A DNA stretch of 64,000 nucleotides, from the NCBI GenBank assembly GCA_016297265.1, contig JAEDHB010000001.1:186001-250000 (forward strand), in the 5' to 3' direction. This DNA is from Butyrivibrio sp. GTDB lineage: Bacteria > Bacillota > Clostridia > Lachnospirales > Lachnospiraceae. Numbering within the stretch: position 1 is the stretch's first letter; every line of letters starts with the position of its first letter. The translations under genes and the position numbers were made by a program. The notes under the pieces were generated by a model. That model was not told the DNA's origin. It did no database searches and saw only the letters and a program-made list of their open reading frames with translations. Below, in pieces: positions 1 to 8,795 of the stretch.

Positions 1-615
1 TATCCGTAATCTGAATCGTCGAGTTGAGGCGTTCAATATGCCGTGCTGCCAGTGCATCAATCACCAGTAAAATATCCGGTTTGGTCCTGCATGTTATCGC
101 ACCGATTATTTCCACTGTATCCATTCCGGTCTGCGCCATCACTCCCGGAACAATCGCACTGACAACCGCCTTAGCCCCCTCCACTTCGTCATATCCCATA
201 AATTCAATGATATGCCTTGTAATCAACAAATTTGATACCACCATTGGGCCCAGCGCATCTGCTGTTGCGTCTCGGTTTCCCAGTCCCACTACCAGAATAT
301 GAGGTGATTCATTTGTCTTCACATGGGTATTAATCAGTTTCAGCAGTTCCTTTGCCATGGCTTTTGATATCTCCCGATGATAACCCTCGTCCTCCTCGCT
401 CATTTGCGGAACCTTCATCGTGATATAACTGCCCTTTGAACGATTTAATATTGCAGACGCTTTATTATTGACAATTCTCATTCTGGTAATATGAATATTG
501 TCCTTTTTGTTGTTTTCTTCTTCAATCTCAATTCCGTTTCTGATATTATTCTTTATGACTGTTTCGCCCGTCTCAAGGACGAGATCAGTTCTGATTTTGC
601 ATTTATCCTTTTCCA
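1..615 (-). CDS. gpr: Germination protease Gpr (partial, C-terminus off window)
   Basis: GPR degrades small acid-soluble spore proteins during germination; it is made as a zymogen in the forespore. The minus strand from ATG at 615 reads MEKDKCKIRTDLVLETGE and continues open to base 1 (205 codons). Family-typical stretches visible are KVPQMSEEDEGYHREISKAMAKEL (seen as consecutive blocks), the glycine-rich LVVGLGNRDATADALGP and the later CRTKPDILLVIDALAAR. The gene lies head to head with rpsT, as in Bacillus, where gpr follows rpsT. No good ribosome site precedes the ATG. The gene implies endospore formation. Confidence 0.95.
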
Positions 616-642
616 TACTGATATTTTGTCACATTTTCTACA

Positions 643-672
643 AAATATGTATTGACACACAGCCTTTATTGC
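643..672 (-). promoter_or_regulatory. Possible sigma-F/G-type promoter for gpr
   Basis: On the minus strand GCAATA (667-672) and CATATTT (643-649) are separated by 17 bases, about 30 bases before the gpr ATG. They match the known forespore sigma-G pattern (TGAATA / CATACTA) at 4 of 6 and 5 of 7 positions. The site overlaps the rpsT promoter on the other strand. The call is weak and rests on family expectation. Confidence 0.3.
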
Positions 673-680
673 CATATAAT
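652..680 (+). promoter_or_regulatory. Consensus sigma-A promoter of rpsT
   Basis: A perfect -35 TTGACA (652-657) and a perfect -10 TATAAT (675-680) are separated by 17 bases. Transcription would start near 687 and leave a leader of about 110 bases before the rpsT start. That is long for a small ribosomal protein gene, and the leader contains a short stem AGAGC/GCTCT (700-720). Confidence 0.9.
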
Positions 681-799
681 ACTAGCGTATGTTTATGCAA
701 GAGCGTCCGTGTCCTGCTCTGCATATTCTGTAAATCTCTGGTACGTCGGCCACAGGTTTGCAAATCACAAATAATAGAAATTATTCGGAGGTGCCTAAA

Positions 800-1063
800 T
801 TGGCTAACATTAAATCTGCAAAGAAGAGAATCGTTGTTAACAACATTAGAGCTGAGAGAAACAAAGCTATCAAGTCTAAAGTTAAAACATATATTAAGAA
901 AGTTGAAGCTGCTGTTGCTGAAGGCGACAAAGCTGCTGCTGCTGAAGCACTTAAGATTGCTACAGTTGAAATTGACAAAGCTTGTTCAAAGGGCGTTTAT
1001 CATGCAAACAACGCAGGAAGAAAGGTTTCTCGTCTTACACTTCTTGTTAACAGCATGAACTAA
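800..1063 (+). CDS. rpsT: 30S ribosomal protein S20
   Basis: S20 binds 16S rRNA early in small-subunit assembly. The 87-residue product starts ANIKSAKKRIVVNN after the initiator and is rich in Lys and Ala, as is usual for S20. The start chosen is TTG at 800, because the ribosome site CGGAGGTG lies 7 bases upstream and the protein then begins with the conserved ANIKSAKKR. An in-frame ATG at 758 would add 14 residues that the family does not have. This is the only plus-strand gene in the window. It has its own strong promoter and terminator. Confidence 0.97.
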   Translation: MANIKSAKKRIVVNNIRAERNKAIKSKVKTYIKKVEAAVAEGDKAAAAEALKIATVEIDKACSKGVYHANNAGRKVSRLTLLVNSMN

Positions 1064-1090
1064 TATCGAATCAGATATATTGAATTTATA

Positions 1091-1127
1091 CTCGAACCGT
1101 AACGGCTGCACGGTTCGAGTTTTTTTT
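1091..1127 (+). terminator. Rho-independent terminator of rpsT
   Basis: A 10-base stem CTCGAACCGT / ACGGTTCGAG with loop AACGGCTGC is followed by a run of eight T, 27 bases after the rpsT stop codon. Confidence 0.95.
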
Positions 1128-1168
1128 GTATTCTTTGGGATTATAATCGTAATCCCCGGCCTGACATT

Positions 1169-1204
1169 AAAAAATCGCTGTAAACTCTATGTCTACAGCG
1201 ATTC
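1169..1204 (-). terminator. Rho-independent terminator after the cellulase gene
   Basis: On the minus strand AATCGCTGTA and TACAGCGATT form a 10-base stem with a short AT-rich loop, followed by a T run (the A run at 1169-1174 on the plus strand). It lies about 30 bases past the cellulase stop and closes the transcript coming from holA. Confidence 0.9.
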
Positions 1205-1236
1205 TGTTTATGGGATGCTCTTTACATCCCCTTGTA

Positions 1237-3027
1237 TTATCCGTTAACTTTCACTCTTTCTGTGAGCCACTTTCTAAACCAGATTCCTGCATCAGACAAA
1301 TCATTGGTTCCCCATCCCGATAATTTACTGCTTCCTGATTTAATTAATGCAGATGTCTCCGCCTTGTTACACAGACTCCAGCAGGCAAAGGACAGATTAT
1401 TGTCATTAATCAGTTTCTTCCATGCATTGGCGGATGTGTAATCAATTCCGCCGTTTCCGCTGGCATCACAGATACTGAATTCTGAGATAAATACCGGTAT
1501 CTTTTTTGATAGTGCTTTTTTTACCTTATTGCGCAAATCATCTTTATGAGTTGCTGCATAGAAATGTACTGCATATAATACATTCTTTGGTTGTTTTACC
1601 TGGTGTCCGATTACCTGATCCACATCCTGTGACCAGGTTGGAGTTCCTACAATAATAAGCGCATCAGGTGAATTTGCACGTATGATAGGTATTATTGTGT
1701 CAGCATATTTCTTAATATCCGACCAGGATGGACCTCTGTTAGGCTCATTACAGATCTCATAAATCACATTAACATTATTCTTGTATTTCTTTGATACTGT
1801 GCTGAAAAATGATTTTGCCTGTTCAATATATTTATTCGGATTCATGTCATTAAGAACATGCCAGTCAATAATTACATACATGCCTTCCTTGGTTGCATAG
1901 TCGACTCCCTTGTAAAGTGTATCAAGCATTGCCGACTTATTGCCTTCGCAATAACCGCCCTCCGCAGTATACATCGCAAGCCTTACCATATTGGCACCAT
2001 ACTTCTTGAAAGTGTTGAAAGCCTTCCGGTTAACATATTCAGGGAACCAGTGTATACCATGTGTACTTGGGCCCATAAGCTGGTATTTTTTATCGTTCTT
2101 ATCGACAATATTGGTTCCGCTAAGTTTTAACTGTCCATGGTTGGATACCGGAGAGCCTGCAGGAAGTGTCGGTAACTTGTACGGTTCAACTTTTTCTGCC
2201 GTTCCGCCGCCACTGCTTCCACCGCTGCTTCCTCCGGAGGAGCCTCCGCCACTTCCGCTTCCTGTTCCCTTGTAATTAAAATCAGATAAGCTGGCAGTTG
2301 TGGATATAATAAGGCCGATATCCTGCACACTTCCGCCCTTACTGATTGTACTGTTATAATCCACAGGTTTAAGTGTTAATTTGCTCCCCGAAGCACTGGC
2401 TGTACAGTTCCAGGAACTTTCAATACTTAAACTTGCCCCAAGGTCCTTTGATATTGCCCAGGAATTGATTGTCCTTGATGAAGTATTGTTGACTGTAACA
2501 TTCAGCTGATAAAACTTTTTGCCGTTTGATTCCCAGTTATTGCTAAACTTAAAATTCGCGGTAAATGTAGCCTTTCCGCTTGTACTTCCGCCGGATGAAC
2601 CGCCACTGTTTCCGCCTGTGGAGCCACCGGAATTATCCGCCTTAGTTGCGGCCTGCGTTTGTTTGTTTGCCTTAGTTGCCGCTTCGGTCGTTACATTTTC
2701 CGTGGTTGCTTCTTCTGATTCCACTGTGGTCTCATCGGCTGCCGTAGTCAGGCTCTCCAATTCAACATCTTCAAGTGTGGCCTCACCCAAATACTCCGTT
2801 CTGACTTCATCCGTTGTGGAATTATTATTTTTCTTATTGATAAGAACAATATTCAAAATAACTATTCCCACCAGTACAACCGAAAGCAACGGAATTAACC
2901 ATCCAAAAGGCGACTTCCTGTTATTATTTTCTTCCGCATCCGGAATATGGGTTGCCTCCTGTGCCTCCGTATTGGATGTGCCAACAGCTTCCATAAGATT
3001 TTCCTGTACCTTTTCCCTTTTCCTCAT
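1237..3027 (-). CDS. Membrane-anchored GH5 endoglucanase with CBM2-like module
   Basis: This is a predicted endo-beta-1,4-glucanase acting on cellulose at the cell surface. Order of parts in 596 residues: a cytoplasmic tail of about 40; one membrane helix (about 41-64) without a clear cleavage site; a Thr/Glu-rich stalk (about 70-130); a Gly/Ser linker; a CBM2-like cellulose-binding module (about 151-254, with Trp165, Trp190 and Trp206); a second Gly/Ser linker (255-275); and a GH5 catalytic domain (about 300-590). The catalytic acid/base is Glu428 in YEICNEPNR, and the nucleophile is Glu516 in FISEFS. The start lies 2 bases after the holA stop. An alternative Met12 has an AGGA site in front. 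The gene sits between holA and rpsT, which are adjacent in Bacillus, so it looks like a later insertion. GH5 subfamily 2 is likely but not proven. Confidence 0.93.
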   Translation of the reverse strand: MRKREKVQENLMEAVGTSNTEAQEATHIPDAEENNNRKSPFGWLIPLLSVVLVGIVILNIVLINKKNNNSTTDEVRTEYLGEATLEDVELESLTTAADETTVESEEATTENVTTEAATKANKQTQAATKADNSGGSTGGNSGGSSGGSTSGKATFTANFKFSNNWESNGKKFYQLNVTVNNTSSRTINSWAISKDLGASLSIESSWNCTASASGSKLTLKPVDYNSTISKGGSVQDIGLIISTTASLSDFNYKGTGSGSGGGSSGGSSGGSSGGGTAEKVEPYKLPTLPAGSPVSNHGQLKLSGTNIVDKNDKKYQLMGPSTHGIHWFPEYVNRKAFNTFKKYGANMVRLAMYTAEGGYCEGNKSAMLDTLYKGVDYATKEGMYVIIDWHVLNDMNPNKYIEQAKSFFSTVSKKYKNNVNVIYEICNEPNRGPSWSDIKKYADTIIPIIRANSPDALIIVGTPTWSQDVDQVIGHQVKQPKNVLYAVHFYAATHKDDLRNKVKKALSKKIPVFISEFSICDASGNGGIDYTSANAWKKLINDNNLSFACWSLCNKAETSALIKSGSSKLSGWGTNDLSDAGIWFRKWLTERVKVNG

Positions 3028-3029
3028 AC

Positions 3030-4007
3030 CTATTTTCTGCTGTATTTGATTATCAATAATTCTACAGCATACTTATCCTCCGTTCTTCCGGATTTAATAG
3101 ATGCTTCTGTATCAACACAGTCGCAAATTATATCTTTCAGCTCATCCTCCGCAAACAGCTTCGCCTGAGCGATATATTGATTGACAAAATATGGTGCAAT
3201 TCCGACTCTTGATGCAATATCCTTTGAATTGTGACCGCTTACAAGCATATCCTTAACCGTCAAAAGTTGTCCGTATTTCTTAGAGAGAATCGCCAGAATC
3301 TTAAGCGGTGCAACCTTTAGAACCAAAAGGTCCGCATACAGCCTCATTGCTTCGGCGGAATCCTTTTTGGTAATTGCATTAATCATTTCAAAAATCTTAT
3401 CTTCAAGATGTACCGAACACATTAACTCTATGGCTTCTCTGGTAATAATCTGCGAATCAGACGAATAACTGATAAGTTTCTGAATCTCATTACTCAGATT
3501 GTACATATCAGTTCCCGTTCTCATAATCAGAAACTGGGCATCCTCTTTGGAAATTTTCTTATCGGCTTCCTTAAGAAGCTGCGCCAGCCAGATATACAGG
3601 GTTTCCGGCTTCTGGCTGTTCATCTCACAAATATAGCCTTTTTCCTTAATGGTCTTGTACAGTTTATTGCGCTTGTCCGTCTCGCTTTCCACAAAAACCA
3701 CGCAGGTAGTCTCCGGCAGATCCTTAATAATCCCTGCCATCTGTTCGGATGAGGACTTAAGCATTCCGCTGTTTTCGATAATAATTAGTCTGCGTTGTGC
3801 AAAAAACGGCATTGCCTTGCAGTCATCCGCCACAGCATTCACATCTATCCCCTCTCCCTGATATATGGAAAGGTTCATCGTATCACCTCCGCATATCCCC
3901 GCCTTAAGCAGATTTTTATACTTATTGCGAAGATAAGCCTCCTCGCCGCAGAGCAAATAGACTGATTTATATTCATTTTTCTCAATATCACTCTTAATAT
4001 TCTTCAT
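3030..4007 (-). CDS. holA: DNA polymerase III delta subunit
   Basis: Delta opens the sliding clamp within the clamp loader. The 325-residue product shows the family start MKNIKSDIEKNEYKSVYLLCGEEAYL, a middle CVVFVESETDKRNKLYK stretch and the C-terminal alpha-helical collar with LEDKIFEMINAI. The start was placed at ATG 4007, because CGGAAAAG lies just upstream and the protein then begins as in homologues. An ATG at 4043 would add 12 untypical residues. It follows comEC, as in Bacillus, and has its own candidate promoter. The cellulase gene follows after 2 bases. Confidence 0.95.
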   Translation of the reverse strand: MKNIKSDIEKNEYKSVYLLCGEEAYLRNKYKNLLKAGICGGDTMNLSIYQGEGIDVNAVADDCKAMPFFAQRRLIIIENSGMLKSSSEQMAGIIKDLPETTCVVFVESETDKRNKLYKTIKEKGYICEMNSQKPETLYIWLAQLLKEADKKISKEDAQFLIMRTGTDMYNLSNEIQKLISYSSDSQIITREAIELMCSVHLEDKIFEMINAITKKDSAEAMRLYADLLVLKVAPLKILAILSKKYGQLLTVKDMLVSGHNSKDIASRVGIAPYFVNQYIAQAKLFAEDELKDIICDCVDTEASIKSGRTEDKYAVELLIIKYSRK

Positions 4008-4069
4008 ACTTTTCCGCTTATTTATCCACTGACAGTACATCATCCGTGAATCTAAACCTTATCCAGATT

Positions 4070-4098
4070 ATCATACTATAATTCATCCCAAAACGCAA
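4070..4098 (-). promoter_or_regulatory. Candidate sigma-A promoter of holA and the cellulase
   Basis: On the minus strand TTGCGT (4093-4098) and TATGAT (4070-4075) are separated by 17 bases, about 63 bases before the holA start. No terminator is seen between comEC and holA, so read-through from comEC is also possible. Confidence 0.6.
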
Positions 4099-4142
4099 GA
4101 TTACACTAATATATATGGGACGGTCTACTTATGCAAAACTCA

Positions 4143-6407
4143 TTAGTTATCCTTCCGTGCATCCTGTTTTTTAGTCAGAATTTTTAATTCGTGTGAATTG
4201 CCGATAACGCATACCTGCCCGACTTCATCCGTCCTAAGAATCTTGCAGCCTGCAGCTTTAAATCTGTCAACCACCTCCTCGTGAGGATGTCCGTAGCGAT
4301 TTTTTTTGCCACAGGATATCACGGCAGTTTTCGGGCTGAGCGCTGCAAGAAAATCCGCGGAATTAGAATACTTTGAGCCGTGATGCGATGCCTTAAACAC
4401 ATCAACCGGCCCGATTTTATCAACAATCTCAATAAGTCTTTCCTCCACCGTTTCGGATATATCCCCGGCCGTAAAAAAACTATATGCTCCGTATTTTATG
4501 TATAATGCTGTTGAGGAATCATTAATATCAGCATAATCATAAGAAGTTGAAGGATTCAGGCAAAAAATTTTACTTTTGCCAAGCGAAAAACTGTCACCCT
4601 TTTGAATTAATACAACCTTTCCCGCTTTTTCTTTTGCCAGCTTATACAACTGACGGTAATTCTCATCCGGCGTACTTATGGACGGCATCACTAGAGTATC
4701 CACCTTAATCTTTCCTTCTTCCAGCAAGTCACTGATTCCGCTTATATGGTCGCCATCACAGTGAGTAATTACAGCATATTCCAGTCTACTCACTCCTTTG
4801 GACATCAGAAAAGGCTCCAGTGTATATTTGTAAAGGCCGGTTTTGTTGCTGCTTCCGCCGTCTATCAGCATTTTTTTGTTATTGCATTGAATATAAATCC
4901 CATCCCCCTGACCAACCGACAGAAAATCCATTTCAAAAGGAGAACTGAATCTGATGCCAAGCAACACTATCGGAACAACGATAAGACACAGGCATTTTGC
5001 ATTCTTATTTGCAGCAAAATATATTATCAAAAGAATCAGAATAAAATAAACCACTATTTGCCAAATCTGCGGTTTTCCGCAAATCCATATGCCAAAAGGT
5101 ATTTTCGCATACATCTCACAAATCCACTCAAAGAATTGCAAAATAAAAGTTGCCGGCAGCATAAATAATTTGCCAAGCAATGTCATAAAACAACCTGTCA
5201 TAATTCCGACAACCGAAGAACACAATACATATGTCGTAAGAGGAATAACAATCAGATTAATAAATACTGACAGAACCGGAATCTCATAATAGAAATACAT
5301 AGAAAAAGGAACGGTAACTAGCTGAATGGAAAAACAGAATATCAGGGAATCCAGTATTTTGCTTTTGCACTTATATATCGATTTAATATTTTCACCGATA
5401 AGCGCAATGCCGATTATTGCACCAAAGGAAAGAATAAATCCTGAATTAATAAGATACTTCGGATTATACAGCAGCAAGAGTATTTCCGACAAAGAAGCCG
5501 CAGAAAGAATATCATAGACTCGCCCTCGTACATTCGCATAGGTGGCTGTTATGAACATTATTGCCGCTCTCACCGTTGAGATGCTGTTTCCGGTAACCAC
5601 ACCATACAGAATAATGAATGCGCTTCCTACTATCATCGCGCCGGTAAAACATATTCCCGCTCTGCGAAGAATTTTGTATAATCCCATACCGATAATACTG
5701 ATATGCAACCCTGAAATTGCAAGAATATGCCCTATACCCGCTGCGGAAAACAAATCCCTTACATCCCGGTCAATTTCATCCTTCTGCCCAAGCAGAATCG
5801 CACTAATCATACCTGCAAATTTATCAGGACAAATATCGTTAATAACCGAAAGCAATTTTTTTCGTAATAAATTTGACATTCTTATGACGGGATTGCCGGA
5901 TTTTTTGACCAGACAGATATCATCAGCCTTTATTTTGTAGTGATATCCAAAACTTATATAGTATTTTCTGCTGTCGAATTCGCCCTCGTTTTCTGCCGGT
6001 TGCAGCAATTCTACCGTTCCGGTAACGCGTATTCTGTCCCCCGGCTCAAAATCTTTTTGGGTAACGATAATACAATTGTCAGATTTTGGGCTGTCATAAA
6101 CCTCCAGTAGAAATCCGGTGGTTGTCTTTTTACATTTTCTGACTGTGGCTTCTATCCCGATTGGTGATTCATTTTCAAGTTGTTGAATAAATTTGGATTC
6201 GATATTAGAAAAATATGACAAAAGAATTCCTGCAAGATAAATGCATGGAATCAAAAAATAGAGCCTGTGTATTTTGTGCCTGTAGATATAATAACTGAAG
6301 ACAATTGACAATGTCGTCACAGTAAATCCTATACACAATGCCCCATATCCGGCCGCCGCAATCCCCGCTGTAAAGGCGACTGCGGCAGCAAATAATGGTC
6401 TTTTTAT
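4143..6407 (-). CDS. comEC: ComEC/Rec2 DNA uptake channel
   Basis: ComEC forms the inner-membrane channel for single-stranded DNA in natural transformation. An N-terminal soluble (OB-like) part is followed by the multi-helix competence domain (about residues 180-480). A C-terminal metallo-beta-lactamase-like domain follows, with VGQGDG, DGGSSNK, THCDGDH, AGDIS and SHHGS metal-site motifs. The first usual start codon in frame is TTG at 6338, which would cut off the expected first membrane helix. The reading frame is open up to an ATA at 6405-6407, 6 to 8 bases after AGAAGGAAG, giving KRPLFAAAVAFTAGI, the expected ComEC N-terminus. I therefore place the start at the ATA (754 residues). A sequencing error or the TTG remain alternatives. 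The GerMN gene stops 14 bases upstream. Confidence 0.93.
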   Translation of the reverse strand: MKRPLFAAAVAFTAGIAAAGYGALCIGFTVTTLSIVFSYYIYRHKIHRLYFLIPCIYLAGILLSYFSNIESKFIQQLENESPIGIEATVRKCKKTTTGFLLEVYDSPKSDNCIIVTQKDFEPGDRIRVTGTVELLQPAENEGEFDSRKYYISFGYHYKIKADDICLVKKSGNPVIRMSNLLRKKLLSVINDICPDKFAGMISAILLGQKDEIDRDVRDLFSAAGIGHILAISGLHISIIGMGLYKILRRAGICFTGAMIVGSAFIILYGVVTGNSISTVRAAIMFITATYANVRGRVYDILSAASLSEILLLLYNPKYLINSGFILSFGAIIGIALIGENIKSIYKCKSKILDSLIFCFSIQLVTVPFSMYFYYEIPVLSVFINLIVIPLTTYVLCSSVVGIMTGCFMTLLGKLFMLPATFILQFFEWICEMYAKIPFGIWICGKPQIWQIVVYFILILLIIYFAANKNAKCLCLIVVPIVLLGIRFSSPFEMDFLSVGQGDGIYIQCNNKKMLIDGGSSNKTGLYKYTLEPFLMSKGVSRLEYAVITHCDGDHISGISDLLEEGKIKVDTLVMPSISTPDENYRQLYKLAKEKAGKVVLIQKGDSFSLGKSKIFCLNPSTSYDYADINDSSTALYIKYGAYSFFTAGDISETVEERLIEIVDKIGPVDVFKASHHGSKYSNSADFLAALSPKTAVISCGKKNRYGHPHEEVVDRFKAAGCKILRTDEVGQVCVIGNSHELKILTKKQDARKDN

Positions 6408-6414
6408 AAAAACA

Positions 6415-6423
6415 CTTCCTTCT
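6415..6423 (-). promoter_or_regulatory. Ribosome binding site pointing to an AUA start of comEC
   Basis: The minus strand reads AGAAGGAAG across the end of the GerMN gene, 7 bases before ATA at 6407. No ATG, GTG or TTG in the comEC frame lies at a workable distance. The GTG that touches this site is in another frame and meets a stop after two codons. Confidence 0.6.
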
Positions 6424-7324
6424 ATTCGACAATATCAAGATTTCTTTCATAGAGATGATTTAAGGACATTTTATCTCTGAAAACAATATCGCTGTTTCCC
6501 TCCACCATGAACTGCACCTTGTTAACCCTTCCCGTATCGCACAGGGAATTGACAATTGCATACAATGTAATCTCCGGAAGAACCGGCGACTCGTAATTAA
6601 GAAATGCAGAATCAAAGTTCACATAGCATATACCATCTTTTTCAATCAGACTGAGCAGTCTGGTATTGCTTCCAACCACGCTGAATGCATTATCCTCTTC
6701 AGGGCCGTCAATTATTTTTTGCACCACTGCCTGAAGAATTGACACCTTGCCGTCATATATTATTTTGACATTACCGGCAACCAGCTTATCCCCGTCAGCA
6801 TTGGCAAAATAAAGCCGGCTCTGGGTTTCCTTCTTATTGTATTCATCATATCCTCCATCAACAAAGCTTGCTTCATTAAGCGGTCCCACAACAGTTCCGT
6901 TGGAATTAAGCATATTGCTGTTATTCACTGTAAAAGCAACATAATTAATTCCTTCGACCTGCATAAGTGTTTTCACTATCGCAGCACGGTACAGAAGTGC
7001 ATCACCATTATCCATTGAATAATAGCTCTCCCTGATATCAATATTTATGACACCCTGACCTGTGATTTCCCAACTGTTAATTGTAGCGCCATTTTCAAAG
7101 ACGGAAAAAGAATCCTTATCCGTTTTCTCCAAAAACTCAAAAAGTCTGCCGACAATGTTTTCGGCCTTTGTGTCAGTTATTTTATAAATATCATATTTCA
7201 ATTCCGCACGGCTGTTATCCAGGTAATATACCTTAAATTCGTACGGATTCTGTGTATCCTTCTTAGCACAGCCCGTTGAAAATACAAGTACGAAAAGGAG
7301 TGAGAAAATAAATATTTTTTTCAT
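6422..7324 (-). CDS. GerMN-domain lipoprotein
   Basis: The 300-residue product has a lipoprotein signal peptide (MKKIFIFSLLFVLVFSTGC, lipid Cys19). Two GerMN-like repeats follow, roughly residues 45-150 and 165-290; the second has VQKIIDGPEED, a common GerMN phrase. In Bacillus GerM is a sporulation and spore germination lipoprotein, while other GerMN proteins accompany envelope-sensing kinases (for example LpqB with MtrAB). Its start overlaps the stop of the sensor kinase by one base (TAATG), so the two are translationally coupled. This suggests it works with the kinase, perhaps as an extracytoplasmic modulator. That role is inference. Confidence 0.85.
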   Translation of the reverse strand: MKKIFIFSLLFVLVFSTGCAKKDTQNPYEFKVYYLDNSRAELKYDIYKITDTKAENIVGRLFEFLEKTDKDSFSVFENGATINSWEITGQGVINIDIRESYYSMDNGDALLYRAAIVKTLMQVEGINYVAFTVNNSNMLNSNGTVVGPLNEASFVDGGYDEYNKKETQSRLYFANADGDKLVAGNVKIIYDGKVSILQAVVQKIIDGPEEDNAFSVVGSNTRLLSLIEKDGICYVNFDSAFLNYESPVLPEITLYAIVNSLCDTGRVNKVQFMVEGNSDIVFRDKMSLNHLYERNLDIVE

Positions 7325-8787
7325 TATGCTTCGCCTCCTGCTGTTGAATAATGCAGCGGAATTCTGACTGAGAAGGTACTTCCTTCATTTTCCTTGCTGT
7401 ATACCTTAATTGTTCCCTTATGCATCATAATCGCACTCTTTGTTATCGAAAGGCCAAGTCCCGTACCTCCTGTTTCCCTTGATCTTGCCTTATCAACTCT
7501 GTAAAATCTGTCAAAAATCTGTTCAAGGCAATTCGCAGGTATTCCGATTCCGGAATCCGCAACCTTAATATAAAAATATCTGTGGTCGGCATTGACCGAT
7601 ACTCTGACCCATCCATTCTCAGTATTGTACTTAATTGCATTTTCAACAAGATTATTGATGGCAAGCCCCAGCTTAACCTCGTCAATTTCTGCAACAACTG
7701 AGCGAAAGCTTTCAAATATGAGTTCAACATTTTTGTTTGTGGCAATAGGTCCCAGACGTTTTAATACAAGTTCCACCATTTCATTGACATTGACGGTGGA
7801 AATATTCAAAAGGGACTCCGCCCTGTTGACCTTGACAAGCTCCAGCAAATCATTGATTATCTTATTTTCACGGTCAATCTCGTTAATAATATCCACCATG
7901 AATTCCCGATACATTTCTACCGGAGCACAATCCTGCGCCATGAGTGATTCAGCCAGAACCTTCATTGAAGTCATAGGAGTTTTAAGCTCATGGGATACAT
8001 TTGACACAAATTCTTCCTTCGCTTCATCCATTGTCCTGATTTTGTCCAGACTTTCATTCACTGCCTGAGACACCCGGTTAAGTTCAATGAGTTTTCTTCC
8101 CTCAATATGCATTCCCTTGTTGCCTTCGTTAATACGATTAATGGAAACGGTAAGTTTTTTAAGGGGAATGATGGTAAAAAACACACTGCCCACACCGAAA
8201 AGAAGCGAAATCAAAAAGCCCACAAGCGTAATGTTCGCAAATATGTCATTGAGATATTCTCTCACCTCAAGCATATTTTTGTCCTGAAGCGTAACATAGA
8301 TTACACCCTCAACTCCCGATGCGTTCATTGCATACACCGGAATAGCAATGTCAATATATCCTGTTTTTTTGTTGGTGCCGGTAAATGATTTGCCCTTAAA
8401 TGCAGAGATTACATTCTTGTTGACAATTGTTTTTCCGTAATCTTCCTTATAGGTATCCCTTATCACAGTAAAATCACGGTCTATTATTAGAATTCGCGCA
8501 GAATAGGTGAACATCATCTGCTCTATCCGGGCAGCGACATCCGGATCATTCTGCTGTGTTATATATCTGTTGGCTGACATAATGCTTGAAAGCATATTGC
8601 ACTGACTTCTGATATTAACCACTTTTTCTTCCATGCTTTTGGAGCAATAACTGTTGATTACCACGGCTCTTGTGATTAAAATAGGGCCTACTACCAGAAT
8701 TACACTGACCACGGGAATGATAATCTTAAGACTAATAAGCCTTCTAAAATTAAAACGAGAAATAGTATTAGAAAAAAATGTTTTCAT
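7324..8787 (-). CDS. Membrane sensor histidine kinase (WalK/PhoR type)
   Basis: The 487-residue kinase has membrane helices at about 21-45 and 186-208, which enclose an extracellular sensor region of about 140 residues with a Cache/PAS-like look. Then come a HAMP linker, the HisKA dimer with phospho-acceptor His266 in NVSHELKTP, and a HATPase domain with NLVENAIKYN, DSGIGIP and GGTGLGLSI. It lies 8 bases after its response regulator and overlaps the GerMN gene. The signal it senses cannot be read from sequence. Its closeness to comEA and comEC hints at envelope or competence control, but no target sites were identified. Confidence 0.93.
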   Translation of the reverse strand: MKTFFSNTISRFNFRRLISLKIIIPVVSVILVVGPILITRAVVINSYCSKSMEEKVVNIRSQCNMLSSIMSANRYITQQNDPDVAARIEQMMFTYSARILIIDRDFTVIRDTYKEDYGKTIVNKNVISAFKGKSFTGTNKKTGYIDIAIPVYAMNASGVEGVIYVTLQDKNMLEVREYLNDIFANITLVGFLISLLFGVGSVFFTIIPLKKLTVSINRINEGNKGMHIEGRKLIELNRVSQAVNESLDKIRTMDEAKEEFVSNVSHELKTPMTSMKVLAESLMAQDCAPVEMYREFMVDIINEIDRENKIINDLLELVKVNRAESLLNISTVNVNEMVELVLKRLGPIATNKNVELIFESFRSVVAEIDEVKLGLAINNLVENAIKYNTENGWVRVSVNADHRYFYIKVADSGIGIPANCLEQIFDRFYRVDKARSRETGGTGLGLSITKSAIMMHKGTIKVYSKENEGSTFSVRIPLHYSTAGGEA

Positions 8788-8795
8788 ATTGCCTC

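Noticed and set aside
498..1058. 186-residue plus-strand open frame over gpr and rpsT
   Set aside because: It is in a different frame from rpsT, is Leu-rich and without recognisable domains, and crosses the rpsT promoter. rpsT itself explains the coding signal.
2200..2270. Short GC-rich repeats possibly marking a mobile element at the cellulase gene
   Set aside because: They are codons of the Gly/Ser linker. No transposase, target duplication or terminal repeats were found.
2519..3049. 176-residue open frame antisense to the cellulase N-terminus
   Set aside because: Low-complexity mirror of the Thr/Glu/Gly stalk; no ribosome site.
6338..6407. comEC as a frameshifted or truncated pseudogene
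   Set aside because: The frame is intact over the entire family length and all metal-site motifs are present; only the start codon is odd.
6205..6450. 81-residue frame overlapping the comEC start
   Set aside because: It overlaps comEC and the GerMN gene in another frame and lacks any family signature. The comEC frame reads through the same bases with a good N-terminus.
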